A stretch of 64,000 bases of DNA, from positions 1,900,001-1,964,000 of the forward strand of contig NZ_CP016540.2 of NCBI RefSeq assembly GCF_001186155.3, written 5' to 3'. Below the pieces are notes generated by a model, which saw only the letters and a program-made list of their open reading frames with translations, was not told the origin of the DNA and did not search any database. Position numbers and translations under genes: made by a program. Origin of the DNA: Planococcus versutus. GTDB lineage: Bacteria; Bacillota; Bacilli; Bacillales_A; Planococcaceae. Numbering within the stretch: position 1 is the stretch's first letter; the number at the start of each line of letters is the position of its first letter. Positions 8,784 through 16,227 of the stretch are shown here, piece by piece.

Positions 8784-9346
8784 TTTTCCTTGCTCCAATA
8801 TCCTGATTCCTGACAAACTTTCTCATATTCGTCTTTTAAAATACTCACGATCACTTGATCATAATAACGGTTATTGCGAAAAGCAAAATCTCGTTTTCTG
8901 CCTTCTTCCATCCATCCACATTTTTTTATAAACAAATTATAAGATGGAATATTGTGTTCTAAAATATCTCCTTCTAAACGATGCAACTGAAGCTCTTCAA
9001 AAGCATACTTCATTGTCGTCATAACCGTATCGCGTCCATAGCCGTGACCTTGCATATTTTTTTTACCGATTAAAATACCATGATGAGCTGAACGGTTTCT
9101 ATAGTCAATATTTAAAATATTTGAGATGCCTATAAATCCGTCTTGCTCTGTTTCAATCGCTAAACGCAAATTCCGATTATCAAATTCCAGTCGATCAAAC
9201 CATCTATTTTGTTGTTCAGATGAAATTGGAATTGTCCATCCCCCGAGAAGTGGAGCAATATCTGGATTGTTATAAAAACTTCTTAGCTCCTCCATATCAC
9301 TTCTCTCTAGTGCCCTCAATGTCACTTTTTTTCCTTTACTATTCAT
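8780..9346 (-). CDS. GNAT acetyltransferase (RimJ/RimL-like)
   Basis: A 188-residue N-acetyltransferase of the RimJ/RimL type. It begins with VTLRALERSDMEEL, and the acetyl-CoA binding motif A is QGHGYGRDTVMTTMKYAFEE near residue 100 (R/QxxGxG/A). The typical ending HNIPSYNLFIKKCGWMEEGRKRD (quoted in part) is an N-x-x-S-x-x-x-x-x-x-x-x-G-F-like block. First gene of the four-gene cassette, with its stop overlapping the SDR start. In such a setting it may acetylate an amino sugar (compare PseH-type enzymes in flagellin glycosylation), but protein or antibiotic acetylation cannot be excluded. Confidence 0.8.
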   Translation of the reverse strand: MNSKGKKVTLRALERSDMEELRSFYNNPDIAPLLGGWTIPISSEQQNRWFDRLEFDNRNLRLAIETEQDGFIGISNILNIDYRNRSAHHGILIGKKNMQGHGYGRDTVMTTMKYAFEELQLHRLEGDILEHNIPSYNLFIKKCGWMEEGRKRDFAFRNNRYYDQVIVSILKDEYEKVCQESGYWSKEK

Positions 9347-9684
9347 ACTATCATCCCTTTCTTGGGTCTATACTTATGACTCTTTTGTTTCAAACTATGT
9401 CATTTTGCTTTTAAAAACAGGAAGTTCATGCGTAAAATTTGCGACTAGTTTCTTTATACAGTTCAATTATACCATGTTTTCTGAAAATTTAGACATATAT
9501 TTCGGTTTTTTAAAAAGAGATTATTTTTTCTATTTGTAAAAAATGTATGATCTTGCATAACAAATTGTCCAATGGAAAACTCCTCTTAAAATAGAACAAG
9601 TTATTTAGTAGCATGAATATGTTGTTTACAATTTGCTAATTTTATTTATAATTAATGGCGATTTATTTATTACGGTAACCGCAC
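9347..9684. other. Intergenic region upstream of the glycan cassette
   Basis: AT-rich with no convincing ORF. A perfect -10 hexamer TATAAT for the minus-strand cassette lies at 9466-9471, but no good -35 was found 16-18 bases away. The rest, towards the terminator at 9685, shows no other signal. Confidence 0.45.
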
Positions 9685-9724
9685 AAAAAACCTATCGATT
9701 CACTTTCGAATCAATAGGTTTTTT
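9685..9724 (-). terminator. Intrinsic terminator of the heme protein gene
   Basis: A long hairpin with AAAAAACCTAT plus GATTC in one arm and GAATC plus ATAGGTTTTTT in the other, with T runs on both strands. It lies 44 bases beyond the stop of the minus-strand gene at 9769. Confidence 0.85.
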
Positions 9725-9768
9725 GCTCTACCTTAGGTATCATATTAAATTTTCAGACCTTTTCATAG

Positions 9769-10005
9769 CTAGTTATTAGTCCAATAATTATTGGCAGCTG
9801 CAACCGTTTGAAAATTAAGTGCAACAACTTGAGAAGCCATGGTTAAGCTATCCGCGTTATTTGCATAATCTACACGCAATTTTTTTCGCACGTCTTCGTC
9901 TGGTTGTGTCATTCCTACAGCTTTTCTTGCTAATTTAACAGCTAGTTCATATCCTTCTTCAGGCGTATCTGTTTTCAATGTAGGTAACCACGATTCTCGA
10001 TTCAT
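9769..10005 (-). CDS. Hexameric tyrosine-coordinated heme protein (HTHP family)
   Basis: A 78-residue protein that I recognise as HTHP: the opening ESWLPTLKTDTPEEGYELAV, the middle TQPDEDVRKKLR, and the end VVALNFQTVAAANNYW match the family pattern. Known HTHP forms a six-membered ring, each subunit binding one heme through a tyrosine, with weak catalase/peroxidase activity. Y47 (in RVDYANNAD) is the likely axial ligand. AGGAGGG lies ahead of the ATG, and the gene has its own promoter and terminator. It is divergent from a cytochrome P450, another heme protein. No signal peptide is visible, so it is probably cytoplasmic. Confidence 0.82.
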   Translation of the reverse strand: MNRESWLPTLKTDTPEEGYELAVKLARKAVGMTQPDEDVRKKLRVDYANNADSLTMASQVVALNFQTVAAANNYWTNN

Positions 10006-10090
10006 TTCATGTCCCTCCTAAAATTATTTGATTTGTTCATAGTGAAAATCTATAATTCAATTTCTTATTCAATATAAATTGGACATGTAC

Positions 10091-10119
10091 ATATTATCAC
10101 ACTTTTCAGATATTTTCAA
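10091..10119 (-). promoter_or_regulatory. SigA-type promoter for the HTHP gene
   Basis: On the minus strand TTGAAA (10114-10119), a 17-base spacer and TAATAT (10091-10096). It lies about 85 bases ahead of the HTHP start. Confidence 0.7.
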
Positions 10120-10390
10120 AACCGTTTTAAGTTAAAATTTTTATTCCTGATGAGTTTGACTATGTTGCTACTAGACTACATCCATATTGCTGACATTTCT
10201 AATTTTGCTTTCACAGAAGACGTCGTAATCAATTTCGCTAAAATTTTAAGACCGGTAATAATTGAGGATAATCCAATAGATTGATACATGAAACTATACC
10301 GCTTTACTGTTACGTCAGTGCAACCAATGATCAAAGTAAAAAATAACCTGTTATTCTTCTTTATATATATACACATTTAAAGGAAAATCA
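10120..10390. other. Intergenic region between the divergent heme protein and P450 genes
   Basis: Holds no convincing gene. A minus-strand open frame at 10176-10376 (66 codons) has no ribosome binding site and lies in divergent promoter space. TATATATA at about 10364-10371 could be a -10 region for the P450 gene, but no clear -35 accompanies it. Confidence 0.45.
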
Positions 10391-10406
10391 GTGTAAACAA
10401 TTACAC
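10391..10406. promoter_or_regulatory. Perfect palindrome, candidate operator of the P450 gene
   Basis: GTGTAA-ACAA-TTACAC is an exact inverted repeat ending 32 bases before the P450 start. The central TGTAAACAATTACA matches the catabolite-control (cre) consensus at all but two central positions, and it would also suit a dimeric TetR- or MarR-type repressor. No regulator gene lies next to it. Confidence 0.5.
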
Positions 10407-10438
10407 ACTGGGTATAGAGAAAAAAAGGAGGACTATCA

Positions 10439-11635
10439 ATGACAACAAATCGACAGGACAATACAAGCTTGTTTACAGATGAGTTTATACAGAATCCCTA
10501 TCCGTCTTATCACAAATTACGCGAAACAGATCCTATTCACGCTGTTCTTTTTCCTGATGGTCAACGCGGCTGGATGGTCACGCGTTATGAAGATGCAGAA
10601 AGTGTATTAAAAGATTCACGTTTCATTAAAGATATGTCTAAAATATACGGAGGTAGCATGGATCAAATGAGCGTATTTACACAAAATATGCTGTTTTCTG
10701 ATCCACCTGACCATAAACGACTGCGTGGTCTCGCTCAAAAAGCATTTACCCCAAAAATGATTGCAAGTATGCGTGACAGAATTCAAGAAATAACAGATGA
10801 TTTATTAACCAAACTAGAAGGTCAAAACCAAGTTGATATCATTGATGAGTTTGCTTTTCCATTACCGATTATTGTTATTTGTGAAATTTTAGGTGTTCCT
10901 TCGACTGACCGTGACAAATTTAGAATGTGGTCGAATTCGTTAATCGAAGGAACTAGTGGAGATTCCAATACTACAGTTTATGAACATATGAACGAATTCA
11001 TTCAATATTTAGGTCAGTGGTTCGCTACTGTTCGTGAGCAGCCTGGTGATGATTTAATTAGTAGCTTGATCGAAGCAGAAGAACAAGGCGAACGTTTAAG
11101 TGAATCGGAACTATATGGGGTCGTAACTCTTCTGATTATTGCAGGTCACGAAACAACTGTTAATTTAATCGGAAATACCGTTTTGACTTTGCTTGAACAT
11201 CCTGAGCAACGCCAACTTTTATCTCAGCAACCTGACTTAATCAATCAAGCCATTGAAGAATCTTTACGTTTTAACGGTCCCGTAGAGTTTAGTACGACTC
11301 GTTGGGCAGGCGAAGATTTTGAGTTTCAAGAAAAGAAATTTAAAAAAGGAGAATTGGTTATTGTTGCGTTAAACTCTGCTAATCATGATCCTGAGAAATT
11401 TTCTAATTCGGAAGTATTCGATATTCAGCGCGAGAAAAGCCAACATTTGGCATTCGGCAAAGGCATTCATATGTGCTTAGGAGCACCTCTTGCACGATTA
11501 GAAGGAGAAATTGCCATCACTAGTTTGTTTAATCGTTTTCCAAAAATAGAGCTAGCAGTAGACAGTGCTGACTTAGAATGGCGACCAGGTATGATTGTTC
11601 GTGGTGTTAAAACATTGTCAATAAAACTAGATTAA
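10439..11635 (+). CDS. Cytochrome P450, soluble bacterial type
   Basis: A 398-residue monooxygenase with all P450 signatures: the I-helix AGHETT at 235-240, the K-helix ExxR as E274-R277, and the heme loop FGKGIHMCLGAPLAR with the cysteine ligand C346. AAGGAGG precedes the ATG. Its length and lack of an N-terminal anchor fit the CYP107/CYP109-like soluble class, which hydroxylates fatty acids, terpenoids or secondary metabolites using ferredoxin/flavodoxin partners. No redox partner gene is adjacent. It is transcribed alone, ending at a strong terminator. The substrate cannot be read from sequence. Confidence 0.93.
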   Translation: MTTNRQDNTSLFTDEFIQNPYPSYHKLRETDPIHAVLFPDGQRGWMVTRYEDAESVLKDSRFIKDMSKIYGGSMDQMSVFTQNMLFSDPPDHKRLRGLAQKAFTPKMIASMRDRIQEITDDLLTKLEGQNQVDIIDEFAFPLPIIVICEILGVPSTDRDKFRMWSNSLIEGTSGDSNTTVYEHMNEFIQYLGQWFATVREQPGDDLISSLIEAEEQGERLSESELYGVVTLLIIAGHETTVNLIGNTVLTLLEHPEQRQLLSQQPDLINQAIEESLRFNGPVEFSTTRWAGEDFEFQEKKFKKGELVIVALNSANHDPEKFSNSEVFDIQREKSQHLAFGKGIHMCLGAPLARLEGEIAITSLFNRFPKIELAVDSADLEWRPGMIVRGVKTLSIKLD

Positions 11636-11641
11636 TTATTG

Positions 11642-11672
11642 AAAAAGCTGGATTTTCCCAGCTTTTTTTTTA
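11642..11672 (+). terminator. Intrinsic terminator of the P450 gene
   Basis: AGCTGG and CCAGCT arms around a short loop, then a run of eight or more T, starting seven bases after the P450 stop. Confidence 0.88.
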
Positions 11673-11905
11673 CTTAAAATACAGTAAAGATAGTCAAACA
11701 ACTCGTTTTTTATAAGATTGTAATTTTATGGTCGAAACCAGTTGGCCAGAACCACACCAAACGTCACTACAATAAAAAGACTTTACTTCCACACAAGAAA
11801 GCCAGTTGGAATTTTTTGAAACCTTTAATACTTGTAAGCGTATAACTCTATCAAGAAAGAAAACTAATACTTCTTTCAACTAGTTTATACTGGAGGTATG
11901 CATAG

Positions 11906-12229
11906 ATGAAAAATATAGCGATTATCTGTTTGACAATTTTTGTCCTCACACTCGGAAACTTGAGTGCTGCTTTTGCTTTGCAACTTGCTTTTTTTGATAT
12001 CGCCATCCCATTTGCTATTTTAGCTTTGAGCATCGTTTATTTTTTCAAATCCAAAGGAGGCATGACAAGTCGGTATTTGGATATGTCGATACAAGGACAA
12101 ACTGGAATTCGAATGGAACAGCAGGCCTATGTCTCAGGAAGATCCTATATACTGATAGGCTCTATTTTATACTTTGTATTTATTTTAGGTTTGACATTAG
12201 TTGTTTACCGAGAATATATTTTCACTTAA
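11906..12229 (+). CDS. Small membrane protein of unknown function
   Basis: A 107-residue protein not assigned to a family. Two hydrophobic segments fill the N-terminal half (about 3-24 and 28-47), followed by a short cytoplasmic-looking loop with KSKGGMTSRYLDMSIQGQTG, then one more segment at about 80-101. GGAGG lies before the ATG. It stands alone between the P450 terminator and a convergent PAS-GGDEF gene. The topology suggests three helices; no catalytic motif is visible. A function would be guesswork. Confidence 0.65.
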   Translation: MKNIAIICLTIFVLTLGNLSAAFALQLAFFDIAIPFAILALSIVYFFKSKGGMTSRYLDMSIQGQTGIRMEQQAYVSGRSYILIGSILYFVFILGLTLVVYREYIFT

Positions 12230-12429
12230 ATGGCTCGGTGTAAATTCAGTCGAAAATAGAATACTATTTCTCATTTCTTATAAAAAAAGTATTTAACTTG
12301 AAGTGAATAGTAGTTGCTAGTATTGGTTTGATAAGCTTTATTGTATGGAGGAGCAGTCTCTATAAATACTAGCGATCAGCTTTAAAGAGATTATAAAATT
12401 ATTTACCAAAATATGTACTCTTTTTGTAA

Positions 12430-12466
12430 AAAAACCGCTTTTATGGCTGTTAACCAGAAAAGCGAT
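12430..12466 (-). terminator. Intrinsic terminator overlapping the end of the GGDEF gene
   Basis: CGCTTTT and AAAAGCG arms with an inner TGG/CCA pairing, followed on the minus strand by GTTTTTTT. The stop codon lies inside the hairpin. Confidence 0.7.
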
Positions 12467-14122
12467 CATCATCTACGTTCCCTCTTTTAAATTCCTTTTC
12501 TTCATACATCGCTTTGTCTGCTTCTTTTAGAACTGAAGACGTTGTTGAATTCTCATCTGGCATCGTCATTCCGATGCTGGTTGAAACAGTAAAAGTAACG
12601 TCTCCGAATCTCCAAGTACGCACCATGGCCTGTCTGATGTTGTCGATAATTCGCAAAGCAGACTCCTCATGATTTATACCTGTTAATAAAACAACAAATT
12701 CATCGCCCCCTAAACGAGCCGCCAAATCAGTGCTTCGAATTTGTGTCTTTAAACGCTCTCCAAATTCACATATCACTGCATCACCCGTCTCATGCCCCAT
12801 TGATCATTGATACTCTTGAACTTATCAATATCCAGAAGAAGAACTGCAAAGTTGGTTTCTTTTACCTGATAATCATTTAATGCTTGTTCAAGCGACTTTT
12901 GAAAAAATCGACGGTTTGGCAAAGAAGTCAATGTATCATGAAAGGCTAGGAATTCCAATTGAGTTTCATAACCTTTCTGAAGTGAAACATCACGAACGAT
13001 AATCACCATATGACTATAGACGTTCTGGTCATCAAAGACCGGTGTTCCATGTAATTCAGACCAAATCCAATATTCGTCTTTATGTTTAAGGCGAATACGC
13101 ATTTTAGAAATTTCTTTATTTTTTATCGAATTTTTTAGATTTTCACAAAAATTATGCTCATCCTCTGGATGTACATTATAAAAAGGCTCTTTAAGACGAT
13201 AGTCTTCTGAACTAAATCCATATACGTCCTCTAATGATGGTGAAACGAACAAATACTCATTTTGACGATTGATTAAAATAATAATATCATGAGCATTTTC
13301 TGCAATAATCCGAAAATTCTTTTCACTTTCTATATACAGTTCAACCATGTGATCAAGTTCTCGCGTATCTTTTAAAATCACATAAAAGCCAGTCGTTATT
13401 TCCCGAATCTTAATAGGTATAAATTTTCCCAACACATTTAGTTGCTTGTTTTCTTTTTGTCTAATGTTAATACGAAAATTGATGTATTCTCCTTGTTTTG
13501 CTTTTTGAAAATTGGTTAATGCTATCTGTTGATCTTCAGGTGCTACAAAATCCAAAATTCGTTTCCTATACAACTCTTCCTTCGATAACTGACTGAGCTT
13601 TAAACCAACTGGATTCGCACCTTTTATTTGACCGTCCAAATCTATTGTCAAAACGGCATCTGCATTTTGCTCAAATAATGAATGATAATAAGCGCGACTT
13701 TCTTCCAGGCTTTTTAAAAACTCCATACTTTTTTGCTTTGCTTCAACTTCTCCTGTTACATCTTGCACAATACTTACTACATGTGTGCACTTATCTAAAG
13801 AATTAAACATCGGCGTGAGGCAGGTTTTTGAATAACGTTGTTTACCTTTAGGATCTTTATAACTGTCCTCGTATACTACGGGGCTACCACTTTCTAGCAC
13901 TTTCATGTATTGAGAATGGATCATTGTAGCTAATTCGGAAGCTTGCGTTTCAAAAAACGTTTTGCCAACTGAATTTTGATCTAAATCAGTATTATTTAAT
14001 GCAGCTTGATTTATAAATTCATAAAACAACCCATTATCATCAACACGTACGATAAAAACCATTTCTTTTATGCCATCCATTAATGCCCTCTCGATAGATA
14101 ATGATGCCATTTCTTGAATCAT
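12450..14122 (-). pseudogene. PAS-PAS-PAS-GGDEF diguanylate cyclase, broken by a one-base frameshift
   Basis: Two abutting frames, 12773-14122 (449 residues) and 12450-12800 (116 residues), form one protein. The first holds three PAS-like sensor regions (about 15-130, 140-250 and 265-390), then the start of a GGDEF domain (LTSLPNRRFF, DIDKFKSINDQWG). It then leaves frame at the C4 run at 12795-12798. The second continues exactly with HETGDAVI and the active site RLGGDEFVVLL. One missing base in the G run (minus strand) restores about 558 residues. GGAGGC precedes the ATG. The intact form would make cyclic di-GMP in response to a signal; as read it lacks the catalytic GGDEF motif. Confidence 0.85.
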
Positions 14123-14469
14123 AAATCCGCCTCCATACTTCCCCTTATGTTTCCAATTAAAGTCTATTTATACAATTTAGTTTAACAGATTATTTAAACT
14201 AATTATACCTTTAGTCCTTTTGTTTTAACTTATCAAAAATTCTTTTTCATAATTTTATGAATTTCGATACATTAATCGAAAAATCGAAGAAGCAGAGCTA
14301 TTATTCTCTAAATAAATAAGTTGTTGAAAGTCATTCATTGTTGACCAGTGAAACTTACCGATTATTAAAATGTTTCAATATCAAGTACATTACCATCAAC
14401 TAACGCAGCAGTTTAGTCGGAGAGAAAAGGTTTACGAGACTCTTAACACTTCTATTTGGGAGATATTTC
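14123..14469. other. Intergenic region between divergent genes
   Basis: AT-rich with no ORF of note, between the divergent PAS-GGDEF and DUF5412-like genes. Both promoters should lie here, but I could not choose hexamers with confidence. GGGAGA at 14458-14463 is the ribosome binding site of the rightward gene. Confidence 0.4.
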
Positions 14470-15065
14470 ATGGGAACAAAATTTAACCTTTGGTCTTTTA
14501 TTTTAATTTTAGTAATAACAGCTCTTTCGTTCCAAGCTCTAGTTGCTTCTTACATGCATTCATGGTCACTAGCACCTCCTGCTTTAGCTTTGTGGTTGCT
14601 TACTGTTATTACTTTTTTTATGAGTGTTTTTGAATTTAGAGATAAAAGTAGCAAGAGAGCAGGATGGAGAAGTTGGTTGACTGTCTTAATTGCATTTCTA
14701 CTTTCCGCAATTTTTCTATTAGGGACAGTTATGAATATATTTGCAAGAGAACCTATTGTGACAACTCAATCACCTAATTCCAAAACAACAATTGACTTCT
14801 ACACATTAAATGGTGGTGCCGCTACCTCTATTAGTGTAGTGGGGATAATAAATGGTCCTCTTTGGTTTAAAAAAATATCTATTTTGAAGAACCTATGCAT
14901 GAAACAAATGTAATTTGGACAAATGACCATATTATTACAATCAATAATCATATGTTGAATCTAGACAAAGAGGAAACTTTTTTCGATTAAAAACCAACTG
15001 TCACCATCAAGCAGAGTTTCACACTCGCTTAGAATTTTATAGATTAAATGGAGAAGAGATTTAAG
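14470..15065 (+). pseudogene. Membrane protein resembling DUF5412, frameshifted
   Basis: The first frame (14470-14913) encodes three hydrophobic segments (about 8-28, 34-54 and 72-92), then an extracytoplasmic-looking part with TTIDFYTLNGGAATSISVVG and GPLWFKK. At the A7 run 14868-14874 it leaves frame. One extra A would continue it as IYFEEPMHETNVIWTNDHI and LNLDKEETFFD to 14990. A second shift in the T6 run near 14978-14983 would carry on to EFYRLNGEEI and a stop at 15065, just before the terminator. I associate the layout with DUF5412 from memory. Function unknown; probably decayed or misread. Confidence 0.6.
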
Positions 15066-15075
15066 TTAAATAAGC

Positions 15076-15115
15076 AAAAGAGAATACTGCATTGTATGCA
15101 GTATTCTCTTTTTTA
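15076..15115 (+). terminator. Strong intrinsic terminator
   Basis: A 15-bp perfect hairpin (AAAGAGAATACTGCA and its complement) around a 5-base loop, followed by T6. It marks the original 3' end of the frameshifted membrane protein gene. Confidence 0.9.
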
Positions 15116-15271
15116 TAAGTCTTTGATATAAAGACATTTTGTAACGCTATCTATGATCTTTTCTTATCTTCATCAATCTTTAGTTTTTACAAAAGCTTCA
15201 GCAACAGCCAAAAAGCATTAATAGGCGCTTATAAGTGTGAAAAAACGCTTTATAAACGGTTCTTATTACTA

Positions 15272-15481
15272 TTAATTTGTTTGTTCGTTCATTTCTTTGA
15301 CTGATTTATTGTATTGATCGAAATCAAATTCAACACTGTTGGGTTTGTAAAAAAAGAGAATAGACTCTTTTTCACCTTGGCTTAGTAAAAAGGTAATAAC
15401 AGCTTTGGGGCTAGTCATGTCAATACCTGCTCGGTTCGCGTTTGTGAGTTTGGTCAAAATGTTTTCTGGTGTCTTGCTCAA
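15272..15481 (-). CDS. Small conserved-looking protein of unknown function
   Basis: A 69-residue product beginning MSKTPENILTKLTNANRAG, rich in charged residues and without membrane segments or cysteines. It starts at TTG, supported by AGGAGAG eight bases ahead. It sits 20 bases downstream of the benzil-reductase-like SDR in the same direction and is probably co-transcribed with it and with the amidohydrolase. I do not recognise a family. Confidence 0.6.
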   Translation of the reverse strand: MSKTPENILTKLTNANRAGIDMTSPKAVITFLLSQGEKESILFFYKPNSVEFDFDQYNKSVKEMNEQTN

Positions 15482-15501
15482 CTAGATCTCTCCTTTTCTG
15501 A

Positions 15502-16227
15502 TTACGGTAAGTTGCGAATATCCAGTATGGTAGGCAACTCGTTAAAATCTACTCGTTGTGTCATTTTTGTTAATAAATGCGCTGTTTCTTCTGGACTGCT
15601 AAGCAACCCATTTTTTTTGTAGTCCATAAATTTTTCAATGAGTGGAAAATCTGCTACATCGCTTTGACGAATAATTTCTTGCATGCCTGTGTCGATGATT
15701 CCAGGAGCTACAGAAACGACTTTAACATCTTTATTTTCAGCGTCTATACACAAACTAAAATGATCGAGTCCTGCTTTTCCAGCACAGTATGCACTCCAGC
15801 CTTCGTATGGATTACGACCCGCTCCTGAAGAGATATTAACGATTTTCTTTTTAACCGAGTTATTTTTTAATTGATTGATAAATGCGCCACATAATAACAT
15901 TGGTGCTGTCAAATTGAGAACAATACTTTGACTAACTTTGTCGGCGCTATTAGTGTGGGCAAACCCAATAGGCTCGACCGTTCCTGCGTTATTCACTAAT
16001 ACAATTCCATCGATATCTTTGGTAACTAATGCTAATGCTTTCTCAATTACCGTTTCGATTTGGTCTAATTGCGTTAAGTCAGTAGATAGAAAATAGTTGC
16101 TTGGGAAATATTCAGGTTGCGTTCGCGCGATTCCAATAACAAGATGACCTTGTTCAGTTAGCTGTTTGCTCCATTCCAAACCAATCCCTTTAGAAGCACC
16201 AGTAATAATATATGCTTCTTTTGCCAT
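15502..16227 (-). CDS. yueD: SDR oxidoreductase, benzil reductase-like
   Basis: A 241-residue short-chain dehydrogenase: TGASKGIGLEW at the N-terminus (TGxxxGIG), NNAG near residue 80, catalytic Ser in VNISSGAG, and YCAGK (YxxxK). The pattern and length fit the YueD family, NADPH-dependent reductases known from the (S)-benzoin-forming reduction of benzil; the natural substrate is unclear. Its ATG overlaps the stop of the upstream amidohydrolase by one base (TAATG), so the two are translationally coupled. Confidence 0.8.
   Translation of the reverse strand: MAKEAYIITGASKGIGLEWSKQLTEQGHLVIGIARTQPEYFPSNYFLSTDLTQLDQIETVIEKALALVTKDIDGIVLVNNAGTVEPIGFAHTNSADKVSQSIVLNLTAPMLLCGAFINQLKNNSVKKKIVNISSGAGRNPYEGWSAYCAGKAGLDHFSLCIDAENKDVKVVSVAPGIIDTGMQEIIRQSDVADFPLIEKFMDYKKNGLLSSPEETAHLLTKMTQRVDFNELPTILDIRNLP

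Noticed and set aside
10176..10376. Minus-strand open frame of 66 codons between the HTHP and P450 genes
   Set aside because: No ribosome binding site, AT-rich composition, and it covers the divergent promoter space. Its sequence resembles nothing I know.
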